Below are positions 62,377 to 64,000 of a stretch of DNA of 64,000 nt, one piece after another. The first letter of the stretch is position 1; every line of letters starts with the position of its first letter. Source of the stretch: Pseudophaeobacter arcticus DSM 23566 (GTDB taxonomy: Bacteria > Pseudomonadota > Alphaproteobacteria > Rhodobacterales > Rhodobacteraceae); the NCBI RefSeq assembly GCF_000473205.1, contig NZ_KI421507.1:3705057-3769056 (forward strand). The letters run 5' to 3'. The notes below the pieces were generated by a model. It saw nothing but the letters and a program-made list of their open reading frames with translations. It searched no databases and was not told the origin of the DNA. A program made the position numbers and the translations under genes.

Positions 62377-64000
62377 AACTAGGCAATCTGATCGACGCGT
62401 TTCAGCCCGCCAAGGGGCCACCGCCACAACAATTGGGTGGTTTCCTGCGTTGGGTGCTGGCCGGAGCCTGGCCGATGCTCATTCTGGCGGCGGCGATTTC
62501 TGCTTTTGCAGGGGCAATGGAGGCCGGGACGGCCTTCTTCCTGGGGCTGGTGATCGACACCGCGCTGGCCAGCGGGCCGGATGCGTTTTTTACCAGTGGC
62601 AATCTGCTGGTGATCCTGGGCGCGCTGGGCTTTTTCATGCTGGTGCGTCCGGTGCTTTTTGGGCTTTCTGCGGCGTCCAATGCCATCATTGTACAGCCGA
62701 ATGTGAACCCGCTGGTGTTGTCGCGGCTCAACCGCTGGACGCTGGGTCAGTCGGTGCGGTTTTTTGACGATGATTTTGCGGGGCGCATTGCGCAGAAGCA
62801 GATGCAGACAGCCTCGGCTGTGACCTCGGTTGCGACCGAGATGATCAATGTGGTGGCCTTTGCCCTGGCCTCATTGCTGGGGTCACTGGCGCTGCTTGGG
62901 GCGATTGATTCCCGTATTACTCTGCTGTTTTTGATCTGGCTGGTGGGGTATTTTGCCCTGATCCGCTGGTTTCTGCCGCGGGTGCGCCAGCGGTCGGGCA
63001 AACGCGCAGGCGCGCGGGCGATGGTTTCGGGGCAGGTGGTGGACAGCATTACCAATATCAAGACGGTAAAGCTGTTTGCCCATGCGACCCACGAGGAACG
63101 CAGCGCCCAGGATGCGATGGTGAAATTCCGCGACACCGCGCTGGAGTTCGGCTATCTGGCGGCCAGCTTCCGGTTCTGTCTGATGACCCTGGCGGGGCTT
63201 TTGCCGGTGCTTTTGATCGGCGCGACGCTGCTGTTGTGGCGCAACGGGATGGCCAGCGAGGGCGATATTGTCGCCGCCGGAGCCGTCTCGATCCGTATCG
63301 CCCAGATGACGGGATGGGTCAGTTTCACCCTGATGGCGATCTACTCCAACGTGGGGGAGATTGAAAACGGCATGAAGACTCTGGCCCGCCCGGACAGGGT
63401 CGAAGATATGCAAAAAGCAGAGCCTTTGCAGGTCACGGAAGGGGCGATCACCTTTGACTCTGTTGGCTTTGCCTATGGCCGCGATCTGGGCGGCATCCGC
63501 AATATATCGCTCTCCGTCAAACCTGGTGAGAAACTGGGCATTGTTGGCGCCTCGGGGGCGGGGAAATCGACCCTCGTGTCGCTGCTGCTGCGGCTCTATG
63601 ACGGGGAAGATGGCAAGATCCTGATTGACGGGCAGGATATCGCCGGGGTGACGCAGGATTCTTTGCGTGGTCAGATTGGCATGGTCACTCAGGAAACTGC
63701 GATGTTCAATCGTTCCGCACGGCAAAACATCCTTTATGGCCGTCCTGATGCCAGCGAGGCAGAATTGATCGCAGCGGCAAAACAGGCTGAGGCGCATGAG
63801 TTTATTCTGGACCTCGAAGACGGGCAGGGACGTCGGGGTTATGATGCCTTCCTTGGCGAACGGGGCGTAAAACTGTCAGGGGGGCAGCGGCAGCGGATTG
63901 CCCTGGCGCGGGCGATCCTGAAGGACGCGCCGATTCTGATTATGGATGAGGCCACCTCGGCGCTGGATTCCGAGGTTGAGGCGCTGATCCAGACCGCATT
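62373..64000 (+). CDS. ABC half-exporter, second of the pair (truncated by window edge)
   Basis: Starts at the ATG overlapping the stop of the first half-exporter and stays open for 542 codons to the end of the window; the stop is beyond the edge. Six hydrophobic segments (about residues 25-310), with DDDFAGRIAQKQMQ near 130. The ATPase domain has Walker A GASGAGKSTLVSLL (about 390), signature LSGGQRQR (about 500) and Walker B ILIMDEATSALDSEVE (about 520). Clearly paralogous to its neighbour. About 60-70 residues are missing on the right. Confidence 0.92.
   Translation, partial: MKLGNLIDAFQPAKGPPPQQLGGFLRWVLAGAWPMLILAAAISAFAGAMEAGTAFFLGLVIDTALASGPDAFFTSGNLLVILGALGFFMLVRPVLFGLSAASNAIIVQPNVNPLVLSRLNRWTLGQSVRFFDDDFAGRIAQKQMQTASAVTSVATEMINVVAFALASLLGSLALLGAIDSRITLLFLIWLVGYFALIRWFLPRVRQRSGKRAGARAMVSGQVVDSITNIKTVKLFAHATHEERSAQDAMVKFRDTALEFGYLAASFRFCLMTLAGLLPVLLIGATLLLWRNGMASEGDIVAAGAVSIRIAQMTGWVSFTLMAIYSNVGEIENGMKTLARPDRVEDMQKAEPLQVTEGAITFDSVGFAYGRDLGGIRNISLSVKPGEKLGIVGASGAGKSTLVSLLLRLYDGEDGKILIDGQDIAGVTQDSLRGQIGMVTQETAMFNRSARQNILYGRPDASEAELIAAAKQAEAHEFILDLEDGQGRRGYDAFLGERGVKLSGGQRQRIALARAILKDAPILIMDEATSALDSEVEALIQTA

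Overview
The window reads as a chromosomal segment of an alphaproteobacterium of the family Rhodobacteraceae (Roseobacter group). The grounds are gene content and order: a divergent senC-regA / regB redox two-component locus, the run tsaE-amgK-murU-addB-addA-trxA, hslV and hslU with a membrane gene between them, and the block maf-aroE-coaE-dnaQ / hemJ-rho-mnmE-mnmG-rsmG-parA-parB. Coding density is high. I saw no rRNA, tRNA, insertion sequence, prophage or CRISPR array. The last gene runs off the right edge.

Layout. (1) 0.1-4.0 kb: RegB/RegA/SenC redox regulation plus a GT61 glycosyltransferase. (2) 4.1-14.7 kb: a PAS-domain regulator behind a perfect CtrA-type site, then a tightly overlapping string for tRNA t6A synthesis (tsaE), peptidoglycan-sugar recycling (amgK, murU), double-strand-break repair (addBA) and thioredoxin. 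(3) 14.8-24.2 kb: small conserved proteins, HslVU protease, a lipoprotein hydrolase, MltA, a Tim44-like protein, FxsA and SecB. (4) 24.2-35.2 kb: the probable replication origin. Genes point away from a roughly 400 bp AT-rich gap at 27.03-27.43 kb that holds DnaA-box-like 9-mers and a TTAA-N7-TTAA motif. Two perfect parS sites lie at 30.7 and 32.6 kb, next to parA and parB. (5) 35.2-42.3 kb: hemW, rdgB and rph, facing the stress genes hrcA and grpE, then mutS. (6) 42.4-54.7 kb: central metabolism (malic enzyme, sugar kinase, aminotransferase, argininosuccinate synthase, threonine ammonia-lyase) with MsrA, SCP2, DUF1810, M48 and DUF898 genes. (7) 54.9-64 kb: an Hpt protein and a response-regulator/PP2C phosphatase, two Nudix enzymes, Hsp33, the CCA-adding enzyme, and a tandem pair of ABC half-exporters behind a possible leader peptide.

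Most of the window is conserved core genome. The most interesting non-coding signals are: the candidate oriC and the parS sites placed inside the starts of mnmG and rsmG; a four-copy intergenic element (two tandem hairpins plus a conserved tail) that always sits just 3' of a stop codon in the sense of the upstream gene; the CtrA site before a kinase-less PAS protein in what I believe is the divL position; and a short aromatic-rich leader ORF with a hairpin upstream of the ABC pair. No clearly new multi-gene system was found. Everything is read by eye, with no database or folding run behind it.
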